From: Flavobacterium quisquiliarum
GTDB lineage: Bacteria; Bacteroidota; Bacteroidia; Flavobacteriales; Flavobacteriaceae
DNA length: 64,000 nt
Assembly (NCBI RefSeq): GCF_019308285.1
Contig: NZ_WWEM01000020.1
Span: forward strand, 431,164-495,163
Direction: 5' to 3'
Part shown: one piece after another, positions 45,720 through 53,946 of the stretch
Layout: every line of letters begins with the position of its first letter
How positions within the stretch are numbered: position 1 is the first letter of the stretch
Position numbers and translations under genes: made by a program
The notes under the pieces: model-generated
Databases searched by the model: none
What the model was told of the DNA's origin: nothing
Seen by the model: only the letters and a program-made list of their open reading frames with translations

Positions 45720-46730
45720 ATGGCTAGAAAAACTTTTTTTTGTGTAGATGCACATACTTGCGGTAATCCGGTTAGAGTAGTTGCTGGTGGTGGGCCAAAT
45801 CTAATTGGTGCCAACATGAGCGAGAAAAGACAACATTTCTTAAGCCAATACGATTGGATTCGTAAAGGATTGATGTTTGAACCTCGCGGACATGATATGA
45901 TGAGCGGCAGTATTTTATTTCCGCCAACGAATCCTGATAACGATTTTGGTATTTTATTTATCGAAACTTCAGGTTGTCTGCCAATGTGTGGACACGGTAC
46001 AATAGGTACGATTACCATTGCAATTGAAGAAGGATTAATCAGTCCGAAAATTCCAGGAAAAATAAATATGGAAGCTCCTGCCGGCTTAGTAAAAATTGAA
46101 TACAAGCAAGTTGGTAAAAAAGTGGAATGGGTTAAATTGACGAATGTTAAATCATATTTGGCAGCCGAAAATTTAACTGTAGAATGCCCAGAATTAGGCG
46201 AGTTGACTTTTGATGTTGCCTATGGCGGAAATTATTATGCCATTGTAGATCCGCAGCAAAACTTTTCTGGAATTCAGGATTTTACCGCAAGTAAAATTGT
46301 ACAATACAGTCAGGTAGTGCGATCACGAATTAACGAAAAATATCCAAATCTATTTATTCATCCTGAAAATGAAACGATTAGAGATGTGAGTCATATGTTA
46401 TGGACAGGAACACCTTTAGATCCGACTTCATCAGGTAGAAATGCTGTTTTTTACGGAGACAAAGCGATAGACCGTTCACCATGCGGTACAGGTACATCAG
46501 CAAGAATGGCGCAATTACATGCAAAAGGATTGCTTAAAAAAGGAGACGAATTTATACACGAAAGTTATATCGGAAGTAAGTTCGTTGGTAGAATAGAAGA
46601 AGAAACTGCAATTGGCGATATTAAAGCCATTGTTCCCAGCATACAAGGATGGGCAAAAGTGTATGGTTACAATACCATAATTATTGATGAGGAAGATGAT
46701 CCTTACGCACACGGATTTCAGGTTTTGTAA
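45720..46730 (+). CDS. 4-hydroxyproline 2-epimerase (proline racemase family)
   Basis: This 336-residue cofactor-independent enzyme would convert trans-4-hydroxy-L-proline to cis-4-hydroxy-D-proline. Both catalytic cysteines are present: Cys90 in CLPMCGHGTIG and Cys255 in RSPCGTGTSAR. The Cys/Cys pair argues for an epimerase; trans-3-hydroxyproline dehydratases of the family have Thr at one position. The N-terminal DAHTCGNPVRVV and MMSGSILFPP segments are also typical. The start codon is 2 bases after the dehydrogenase stop, so expression is coupled. A hairpin and a possible internal promoter follow before the S9 peptidase gene. Confidence 0.93.
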   Translation: MARKTFFCVDAHTCGNPVRVVAGGGPNLIGANMSEKRQHFLSQYDWIRKGLMFEPRGHDMMSGSILFPPTNPDNDFGILFIETSGCLPMCGHGTIGTITIAIEEGLISPKIPGKINMEAPAGLVKIEYKQVGKKVEWVKLTNVKSYLAAENLTVECPELGELTFDVAYGGNYYAIVDPQQNFSGIQDFTASKIVQYSQVVRSRINEKYPNLFIHPENETIRDVSHMLWTGTPLDPTSSGRNAVFYGDKAIDRSPCGTGTSARMAQLHAKGLLKKGDEFIHESYIGSKFVGRIEEETAIGDIKAIVPSIQGWAKVYGYNTIIIDEEDDPYAHGFQVL

Positions 46731-46794
46731 TTCAATATTCCTGAATTAACCGTTCTTTATTTTTAAGTTTTTACAGCTTATTTTCAGTATCGTG

Positions 46795-46838
46795 AATAGG
46801 ACTTTAAAACCTGCTTTTTGGCAGTTTAAAGTTCTATT
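46795..46838 (+). other. Long imperfect hairpin after the epimerase gene
   Basis: Bases 46795-46814 pair with 46821-46838: an 18-bp stem with one G-U pair and a two-base bulge, and a TTTTTG loop. It lacks a downstream T-run, so it may act as a partial terminator or mRNA-stability element inside the operon. A -7-like box follows at 46847. Confidence 0.55.
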
Positions 46839-46846
46839 GGCAAACT

Positions 46847-46854
46847 TATTTTTG
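46847..46854 (+). promoter_or_regulatory. Possible internal -7 element before the S9 peptidase gene
   Basis: TATTTTTG fits TAnnTTTG, 43 bases before the start codon and just after the hairpin. A TTTGG lies about 26 bases upstream inside the hairpin loop, a little far for -33. It could start a separate unit for S9, DUF885, D-amino acid dehydrogenase and permease. Confidence 0.35.
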
Positions 46855-46897
46855 TTTCTATAATTAAATAGGGAAGTCTCCTTGTATTTGAATAACT

Positions 46898-49195
46898 ATG
46901 AAAAAGAATTTACTCCTTTTTGCCTTCTTCGTATCATTTCTGAACTGTAATTTATATTCGCAGCATAAAGAAATGATACCCTATCAGCCGTCCAAAACCG
47001 AGATTTTAGAACGATATAAAAAAGCTTTGTTATTGGATAAAGCAGTTAAAAATACTGTTTTCAAGACCAGTATAAAAGCACAATGGCAAAGCGACGGAAA
47101 ATCTTTTTGGTATTCCAATGTTTTAAAAGACAGCATCATTGAATACATTTTGGTTGATGCCGAAAAAGGAACTAAAAATATTTTATTTGACGAACCAAAA
47201 TTAAGAAATGCCCTAAGTTCAGTTATATTAATTAAAACTCCTCAAAAAAGTCTGGTTATTGATAGTTTAAATTATGATGCCAAAACAAGTTCTATAGCTT
47301 TAAAATATGATAAAAACTACTATCAGGTAAAGCTCTCCGATTATAGCATTCAAAAAATAAATTCCCTGTCTAAAGACAAAACAAAATATCCTAGTTTAAA
47401 TAGGCAATGGCAAAGATGGAATTCCTTTAAGACGGACAGTATTTCTCCCAATAAAAAATGGGTGGCTTTTATAAAAGATTGTAATGTATTTATAAAGCCA
47501 ATCGCTGGAGGAAATGAAATTCAATTCACAAAAGACGGCACAAAAGAAAAACCGTATGGAGCTTTAGCGTGGTCACCAGACAGCAAATACATTGTTGGTT
47601 ATCAAATTACTCCCTTTACCGATTTGCCCGTTCATTATGTTTTAACGTCTGTTGCCAATACTACTCGAGGCGAATTACACTCCCAGCCTTATAAACAACC
47701 GGGAGATCCTTTCACAACTTATGAAATGTATTTGTTTCATATCGAAAATCAAAAAACAACAAAAGTAAACACTCCAATAATTGACTTTTTTGATGCGCCG
47801 GAATTGCATTGGAGAAAAGATAATGCTAATTATTTTACGTTCGAAAAAGTAGAACGAGGCCATCAAAGATTTAGAATTATAGAAGTAAATACTCAAACTG
47901 CCGAAACCCGTTCTGTAGTCGATGAAAAGACCAATACTTTTATTTACGAATCCAGATTGTTTACACATTATGGTAAAGAAAGCAATGAAATTGTAATGTC
48001 TTCTGAAAAAGACGGTTGGAGACATTTGTATTTAATTGATGCGATAACAGGTAAAGAAAAAAAGCAAATTACTAAAGGAGAATGGGTTGTTCGAAGTGTA
48101 GACAGCATTGACGAAAAGAAAAGAGAAATCTGGTTTTCGGCAAGCGGCATCAATTCAAACGAAGATCCTTACTATATTCATCATTACCGAATAGGTTTTG
48201 ATGGAAAGAAACTTATTAATCTTACTCCTTCAAAAGGAAATCATCTGGTTTCTTTTTCGAAAAATAAACAATATTATATCGATTCTTACTCAGAACCGAA
48301 CGTGGCTACGATTATTGAACTTCATCGTACTTCTGATGGAAAAAAAATAATGGATCTTGAAAAATCAGATGCCACAGCTTATCTCGCTACAGGAATGTCT
48401 TTGCCAGAACCTTTTCATGCAAAAGGGAGAGACGGTGTGACGGATATTTGGGGAATAATATGCCGTCCTGCAGATTTTGATCCTAATAAAAAATATCCTG
48501 TAATTGAAAGTATTTATGCAGGCCCGCAGGATGCTTTTGTGCCTAAAAATTTTATGGATCGCTACACAACCGAGATGCAGAGTCTGGCGCAGTTAGGATT
48601 TATAGTCGTACAAATTGACGGAATGGGAACTGCCAATAGATCAAAAGCTTTTCATGATGTCTGCTGGAAGAATTTAAAAGATGCCGGTTTTGAAGATCGA
48701 ATTTTATGGATTAAAGCTTTGGCTAAAAAATATCCTTATGTAGACGATTCAAGAGTGGGATTATATGGTACTTCTGCCGGAGGGCAAAATGCTTTAGGCG
48801 GTTTATTATTTCATCCGGAATTCTACAAAGCAGGAGTTGCCGCCTGCGGTTGCCACGACAATCGAGTGGATAAACAATGGTGGAATGAGCAATGGATGGG
48901 ATATCCGATTGGAGAGCATTATAAAGAACAATCTAATGTGACCAATGCCAGTAAACTTACAGGAAATTTATTGTTAGTCATTGGAGAAGCCGATGAAAAT
49001 GTACCGCCAGAATCTACTTATCGTGTTGCCGATGCCTTAATAAAAGCAGGAAAAACTTTTGAGTTTCTGCCTCTGCCAGGTGTTGGGCATAGTGATGGTG
49101 GGCCTTACGGAAGACAGAGAAAACGTGATTTTTTTGTAAAACATTTATTAGGAGTTGATCCTCCAAGCCGAAATAATGATGAATTGAATCAATAA
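46898..49195 (+). CDS. S9-family (DPP-IV/prolyl oligopeptidase type) serine peptidase
   Basis: This 765-residue exported peptidase has a signal peptide (ends NLYSQ), a DPP-IV-type beta-propeller (about 50-500) and an alpha/beta-hydrolase domain. Nucleophile Ser626 lies in LYGTSAGGQNA, the Asp in GEADENVPPES and the His in PGVGHSDGG. It differs from the S9 protein at 38106 in the nucleophile elbow (GTSAGG against GWSGGG) and is a diverged paralogue. Being inside the hydroxyproline gene set, it probably supplies proline- or hydroxyproline-containing dipeptides. DUF885 follows after 38 bases. Confidence 0.92.
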   Translation: MKKNLLLFAFFVSFLNCNLYSQHKEMIPYQPSKTEILERYKKALLLDKAVKNTVFKTSIKAQWQSDGKSFWYSNVLKDSIIEYILVDAEKGTKNILFDEPKLRNALSSVILIKTPQKSLVIDSLNYDAKTSSIALKYDKNYYQVKLSDYSIQKINSLSKDKTKYPSLNRQWQRWNSFKTDSISPNKKWVAFIKDCNVFIKPIAGGNEIQFTKDGTKEKPYGALAWSPDSKYIVGYQITPFTDLPVHYVLTSVANTTRGELHSQPYKQPGDPFTTYEMYLFHIENQKTTKVNTPIIDFFDAPELHWRKDNANYFTFEKVERGHQRFRIIEVNTQTAETRSVVDEKTNTFIYESRLFTHYGKESNEIVMSSEKDGWRHLYLIDAITGKEKKQITKGEWVVRSVDSIDEKKREIWFSASGINSNEDPYYIHHYRIGFDGKKLINLTPSKGNHLVSFSKNKQYYIDSYSEPNVATIIELHRTSDGKKIMDLEKSDATAYLATGMSLPEPFHAKGRDGVTDIWGIICRPADFDPNKKYPVIESIYAGPQDAFVPKNFMDRYTTEMQSLAQLGFIVVQIDGMGTANRSKAFHDVCWKNLKDAGFEDRILWIKALAKKYPYVDDSRVGLYGTSAGGQNALGGLLFHPEFYKAGVAACGCHDNRVDKQWWNEQWMGYPIGEHYKEQSNVTNASKLTGNLLLVIGEADENVPPESTYRVADALIKAGKTFEFLPLPGVGHSDGGPYGRQRKRDFFVKHLLGVDPPSRNNDELNQ

Positions 49196-49233
49196 TAAAC
49201 GGAAATTATTTTAATTAAACCAAAAAACCACAA

Positions 49234-51018
49234 ATGCTTAAAATAATAAAAAATAAAACCAGTTTTTTACCGAGATTATTGATTTTGATTGTTGTAAGTC
49301 CAGTATCTCTTTTTGGGCAGGATTTTGATTTGTATTTGCAAACCAGCGAAGTCAATAATACAATGGTGCATTATGAAGCCGATAAAGGAAGTATTATGCG
49401 GTTTTATGCCACCAACAGTAATGCCGATACTTTTGGTGTTCAGTATAATGAAAACAATTACAATACTCCAGAACGAAGAAACCGTCGTTTAAAATTAATT
49501 TCTGATTATAAAAAAACACTTGAAGGATTAAATTTCGATACCATGAACATAAATGGCAAAGTGGATTATATTTTATTTAATAGAAATTTAAACAGTGAAG
49601 AATACGAACTACTACAGCAACAAAAAGTATACGATAAGATAAGAGCCTATTTCCCTTTTGATGAAAAAATTTATGCTCTGGAAAAACCACGTAGAAGAGG
49701 AATCAAAGTAAATGGAGAACTAGTTGCAAAAGAACTGGAAGATTTACGCAAAGCGATCAAAGAACAAATTAAAAAAGTTGAAAAAATTGAAGGTTTAGAT
49801 AAAACTTCTTCAGAATTTGCTGTTTTGCATGCAAAAGGATTACATGAAATTTTGAAGAATTATTTTGACTTTTATAATAGTTACGATCCCTTATTTTCCT
49901 GGTGGGTTCCCAAAACTTACAGCGAAGTTGATGTTGCTTTAGGAGAATATGCTTTGCTTTTAAAGTCAAAAAGAAAAGATGCCAGTACTCAAAAAGAAGA
50001 TGGAAGCGGTATTGTTGGAAATCCAATTGGCAGAGAAGAATTAATTCGCCAGCTGCAAACGGAGTTTATACCGTATTCTCCTGAAGAATTGGTGGCTATT
50101 GCCAATAAAGAATTTGCCTTGTGTGATGCCGAATTATTAAAAGCCTCTCGCGAAATGGGCTTTGGAGACAATTGGAAAGCCGCTCAGGAGAAAGTTAAAA
50201 ATTCTTTTGTGGCACCTGGAGATCAACCGCAGGCAATGCTGAATTTATACAATCAGTCGGTAGATTTTTTAAAACAAAATAATCTTTTGACGATACCTCC
50301 AATTGCTGAAGAAAGCTGGCGTATGTACATGATGTCGCCCGAAGCACAAAAAATAAATCCCTTTTTTCTAGGCGGAGAATCTCTTATTATTTCGTATCCA
50401 ACAAGCACTATGACGTATAGTGAAAAGATGATGAGCATGCGTGGCAATAATCCAAATTTTTCCAGAGCGACTATTCATCACGAATTAATTGCGGGACATC
50501 ATTTACAGCAATTTATGAAAGATCGATACAAAGCGTATCGTCATTTTGATACTCCGTTTTGGGTTGAAGGAAATTCATTGTACTGGGAAATACTGTTATG
50601 GGATTTGAAATTTCCTCAAACACCGCAAGATAAAATCGGCATGCTGTTTTGGAGAATGCATCGCTGTGCGCGAATTATTTTTTCGTTAAACTATCATTTA
50701 GGAAAATGGAGTCCGCAGCAATGTATTGATTTTTTAGTCGATCGAGTAGGACATGAACATGCCAATGCTGAAGGCGAAGTACGAAGATCATTTGTAGGCG
50801 GTTATAGTCCGTTATACCAAATCGCTTATATGCTGGGCGGGTTGCAGTTTACTGCCTTAAAAGAAGAATTGGTCACAAGCGGGAAAATGACATATCAGCA
50901 ATATCATGATGCTATTTTGAGAGAAAATGCGATGCCAATCGAATTGTTGAGAGCATTATTGACTAATCAATCCTTGCAAAGAGATTTTAAAACCAACTGG
51001 AAATTTTACAAATTTTAA
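49234..51018 (+). CDS. DUF885-family putative metallo-carboxypeptidase
   Basis: This 594-residue exported protein has a signal peptide ending LFGQ. The DUF885 hallmark is the HHELIAGHH motif (415-423) in a zinc-protease-like helix (ATIHHELIAGHHLQQF), followed by a Glu-bearing FWVEGNSLYWEILLWD segment and the late LGKWSPQQCIDFLVDRVGHEHANAEGEVRRS region. Members are thought to be metallopeptidases, but the specificity here is unknown. It is 19 bases before the D-amino acid dehydrogenase gene. Together with the S9 gene it puts peptide hydrolysis inside the hydroxyproline operon. Confidence 0.85.
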   Translation: MLKIIKNKTSFLPRLLILIVVSPVSLFGQDFDLYLQTSEVNNTMVHYEADKGSIMRFYATNSNADTFGVQYNENNYNTPERRNRRLKLISDYKKTLEGLNFDTMNINGKVDYILFNRNLNSEEYELLQQQKVYDKIRAYFPFDEKIYALEKPRRRGIKVNGELVAKELEDLRKAIKEQIKKVEKIEGLDKTSSEFAVLHAKGLHEILKNYFDFYNSYDPLFSWWVPKTYSEVDVALGEYALLLKSKRKDASTQKEDGSGIVGNPIGREELIRQLQTEFIPYSPEELVAIANKEFALCDAELLKASREMGFGDNWKAAQEKVKNSFVAPGDQPQAMLNLYNQSVDFLKQNNLLTIPPIAEESWRMYMMSPEAQKINPFFLGGESLIISYPTSTMTYSEKMMSMRGNNPNFSRATIHHELIAGHHLQQFMKDRYKAYRHFDTPFWVEGNSLYWEILLWDLKFPQTPQDKIGMLFWRMHRCARIIFSLNYHLGKWSPQQCIDFLVDRVGHEHANAEGEVRRSFVGGYSPLYQIAYMLGGLQFTALKEELVTSGKMTYQQYHDAILRENAMPIELLRALLTNQSLQRDFKTNWKFYKF

Positions 51019-51037
51019 TTAAGATACAAGCACATTT

Positions 51038-52288
51038 ATGAAACAGGTAGTAGTAATAGGCGGAGGAATTATAGGATTAAGTTCGGCATTTTATTTACAA
51101 CAAAGTGGTTGTAAAGTTACCGTAATAGACAAAGATAATTTTGAAAACAATTGCTCTTATGGCAATTTAGGATATGTCTGTCCGAGTCACTTTATACCAT
51201 TAGCAGCACCTGGAATTGTCTGGCAGGGATTCAAATGGATGTTTAATTCTAAAAGTCCCTTTTATGTAAAGCCTTCTTTTAATAAAGCATTGCTGGACTG
51301 GGGAATTAACTTTGTTAAAAGTGCTACCGAAACAAATGTTGCCAAATCGGCTATTCCGCTTCGAGACATATCCTTATTGAGTCAGAATGAGTTTTTAGAA
51401 TGGAAAAAAATCCCAGGCTTTGAATTTGCTTATGAACACAAAGGAATGCTGGAAGTTTTTCAAACCGAAGCCGTTGCGAAACACGCAGAACATACTGTTT
51501 CTAAAGGAAGAGAATTAGGTTTAGATGTAAACTTACTGGATTATGAAGCGCTGCAGGCATTAGAACCTCAAACGAAAATTAATTCAATAGGAGCGGTTCA
51601 GTTTAATTGTGATGCACATGTTTATCCAAATAAATTGATGAAAGTTTTAAAGGAGCATTTAGTAGCAAATGGTGTTCAGTTTCAATCGGGAGAAACTGTG
51701 GTTTCATTTGAAAAAGAAAATAATGTTGTTAAAAAAGTAATAACCGATAAGCAATCTTATGAAGCAGATGATGTAGTGATTGCAACAGGAGCTTGGACGA
51801 GAGAAATCGCGGCCTTAGTAAATGCTAAAGTATCACTGATGCCGGGAAGAGGTTATTCCATCACATTAGAAAATTCGAATTATAAAGTAAATCATCCCAT
51901 TATTCTAGCAGAGGGAAGAGTTGCCATAGCACCTATGGACGGCAATAAAATTAGATTTGGAGGTACAATGGAAGTAGTGCCTACAACTGAAAAACCACAA
52001 TATCATCGTATCAACGGAATATTAAATGCAGTTAAAGATTTCTTGCCAGAATTTGATATTCAAAAACCATCAGAAGAAGATATTTGGTATGGTTACCGAC
52101 CATGTTCTGCGGATGGACTTCCGTATATCGGAAGAATAAAAAAATACAATAATGTGGTGGTTGCAACTGGACATTCTATGATGGGATTAAGTCTTGGGCC
52201 AGGGACAGGAAAATTGGTTTCAGAAATAGTGAATAGGGAAGCTACAAGTATCGATATTGATGCTTTTGAAGTAGAAAGGTTTGGATAA
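51038..52288 (+). CDS. FAD-dependent D-amino acid dehydrogenase, probable cis-4-hydroxy-D-proline dehydrogenase
   Basis: This 416-residue flavoprotein is expected to oxidise cis-4-hydroxy-D-proline to 1-pyrroline-4-hydroxy-2-carboxylate, passing electrons to the respiratory chain. The FAD-binding GGGIIG motif is at 8-13 (VVVIGGGIIGLSS), followed by VTVIDKD, and the DadA/glycine-oxidase C-terminal signature is DIWYGYRPCSADGLPYIGR with ATGHSMMGLSLGPGTG. DadA-like proteins can also act on D-alanine, so substrate is set by context: the epimerase and deaminase before and after this step are in the same gene set. The permease gene follows after 58 bases. Confidence 0.9.
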   Translation: MKQVVVIGGGIIGLSSAFYLQQSGCKVTVIDKDNFENNCSYGNLGYVCPSHFIPLAAPGIVWQGFKWMFNSKSPFYVKPSFNKALLDWGINFVKSATETNVAKSAIPLRDISLLSQNEFLEWKKIPGFEFAYEHKGMLEVFQTEAVAKHAEHTVSKGRELGLDVNLLDYEALQALEPQTKINSIGAVQFNCDAHVYPNKLMKVLKEHLVANGVQFQSGETVVSFEKENNVVKKVITDKQSYEADDVVIATGAWTREIAALVNAKVSLMPGRGYSITLENSNYKVNHPIILAEGRVAIAPMDGNKIRFGGTMEVVPTTEKPQYHRINGILNAVKDFLPEFDIQKPSEEDIWYGYRPCSADGLPYIGRIKKYNNVVVATGHSMMGLSLGPGTGKLVSEIVNREATSIDIDAFEVERFG

Positions 52289-52346
52289 GTGCAGCTTCTA
52301 AAACAGATTTTCATTCAAAAACAAAAAAACAAAACAACAAGGAAAT

Positions 52347-53759
52347 ATGGAATCAACAACAGAAAAAAATAATTTCAAAAGATCATTAGGATTATTAGAT
52401 GCTACCATGATCGTTGCGGGTTCTATGATTGGATCAGGAATCTTCATTGTTAGTGCAGATATAGTTCGTAATGTAGGATCAGCAGGTGCTTTATTGTTGA
52501 TCTGGTTATTCACGGGTTTTCTAACTATTGCTGCGGCGTTAAGTTATGGAGAATTGAGCAGTATGTTTCCGAAGGCTGGAGGACAATATGTATATTTAAA
52601 AGAAGCTTTCAATTCACTTACCGGTTTTTTGTACGGCTGGAGTTTTTTTGCAGTGATACAAACTGGTTCTATCGCTGCGGTTGGGGTTGCTTTTAGCAAA
52701 TTTGCGGCTTATGTTTTTCCTTCCCTGAGCGAAAAAAATATTATAATAGATTTTAGTTTTTTACAAATATCGGCGGCACAATTGACTTCTATAATTTTAG
52801 TTGTTTTCCTTACTTATGTAAATACGAGAGGCGTAAAAGAAGGAAAAATGATCCAGACTATTTTTACGCTGGTAAAACTAATTGCACTGTTCGGACTTAT
52901 CATTTTTGGTTTTACTCTTGCAGCAAAAGCTGATATTTGGAAAGCAAACTGGAGCACAGGTTTTTCTATTCAAAAATTAGAAGGAAATACGTTGGTTCCT
53001 TACTCAGGATTTGCAGTTATGGGAGCTTTAGCGGCAAGTCTTGTCGGAAGTTTGTTCAGCAGTGATTCCTGGAATAATGTCACTTTTATTGCCGGCGAAA
53101 TAAAAAATCCTTCTAAAAATATCGGAAGAAGTCTTTTCTTGGGAACTTTGATTGTAACCATCATTTATATTGCCACCAATATGATGTATTTATCGGTTCT
53201 TTCTATAAATGAAATTGCCTATGCTGAAAACGATCGTGTAGGTGTGGTAGCATCGCAGCATATTTTTGGAAATTCAGGAACTTATATCATTGCCATATTA
53301 TTGATGATTTCGACTTTCGGATGTAATAACGGATTAATACTTTCTGGAGCTCGTGTGTATCATACAATGGCTAAAGACGGATTGTTTTTTAAACAATTAG
53401 GGCAATTAAATAAAAACGGTGTACCGGAAAAAGCATTATGGATTCAATGTATTTGGGCATCGGCACTTTGTTTAAGCGGCAAATACAATGAACTTTTGGA
53501 ATATGTAATATTCGTCGTTTTAATATTTTACATTTTAACCATTGCTGGAATTTTTAGACTTCGTAAAACGAAACCGGATTTAGAACGTCCGTACAAAGCA
53601 ATTGGTTATCCGATTCTGCCTTTTATTTATATTATTGCGGCTCTGACTATTTGCATTATGCTTTTAATTTATAAATACAATTCTTCGATACCGGGATTGG
53701 CAATTGTGCTTTTAGGAATTCCGATTTATTATTATTTCGTGAGTAAAGACAAAGCTTAG
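52347..53759 (+). CDS. APC-superfamily amino acid permease
   Basis: This 470-residue inner-membrane protein has about 12 hydrophobic segments and the APC first-helix signature MIVAGSMIGSGIF. The GELSSMFPKAGGQYVYLKEA loop after helix 2 is typical of LAT/serine-threonine exchanger-like permeases. As the last gene of the hydroxyproline set it probably imports free hydroxyproline or proline from the periplasm, where the exported peptidases would release it. Specificity cannot be read from the sequence. The stretch after it holds a palindromic repeat remnant. Confidence 0.9.
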   Translation: MESTTEKNNFKRSLGLLDATMIVAGSMIGSGIFIVSADIVRNVGSAGALLLIWLFTGFLTIAAALSYGELSSMFPKAGGQYVYLKEAFNSLTGFLYGWSFFAVIQTGSIAAVGVAFSKFAAYVFPSLSEKNIIIDFSFLQISAAQLTSIILVVFLTYVNTRGVKEGKMIQTIFTLVKLIALFGLIIFGFTLAAKADIWKANWSTGFSIQKLEGNTLVPYSGFAVMGALAASLVGSLFSSDSWNNVTFIAGEIKNPSKNIGRSLFLGTLIVTIIYIATNMMYLSVLSINEIAYAENDRVGVVASQHIFGNSGTYIIAILLMISTFGCNNGLILSGARVYHTMAKDGLFFKQLGQLNKNGVPEKALWIQCIWASALCLSGKYNELLEYVIFVVLIFYILTIAGIFRLRKTKPDLERPYKAIGYPILPFIYIIAALTICIMLLIYKYNSSIPGLAIVLLGIPIYYYFVSKDKA

Positions 53760-53778
53760 AACTGGAAAATGTTTTTTT

Positions 53779-53911
53779 AGCCACGAATTCACGAATTGTT
53801 TCTGCAAAACGTTGTGTGCAAAAAAATAAAAATTACTCTAATAGAAGTACAGGGATATTTAAAAATAATTTAGAAAAATAGTAATTCTTTTTAATCCTCC
53901 GATCTGTGGCA
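53779..53911. repeat. Degenerate copy of the CCACGAATT palindromic repeat
   Basis: GCCACGAATTCACGAATT at 53779 matches the left arm of the copies near 33560, and TTTTTAATCC..ATCTGTGGCAAAAAAAA (53888-53917) resembles the TTAATCTGTGCAATCAGTGGC tail near 33763. The intervening arms are not well paired, so it looks like an old, decayed copy. Confidence 0.55.
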
Positions 53912-53946
53912 AAAAAAACAAAAATGTATAAAATATAAATAATCAT

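Noticed and set aside
45686..46105. 139-codon minus-strand open frame over the epimerase start
   Set aside because: It is antisense to a clearly conserved enzyme and shows no recognisable features.
45720..46730. Trans-3-hydroxyproline dehydratase
   Set aside because: Both catalytic cysteines are present (Cys90, Cys255); dehydratases replace one with Thr.
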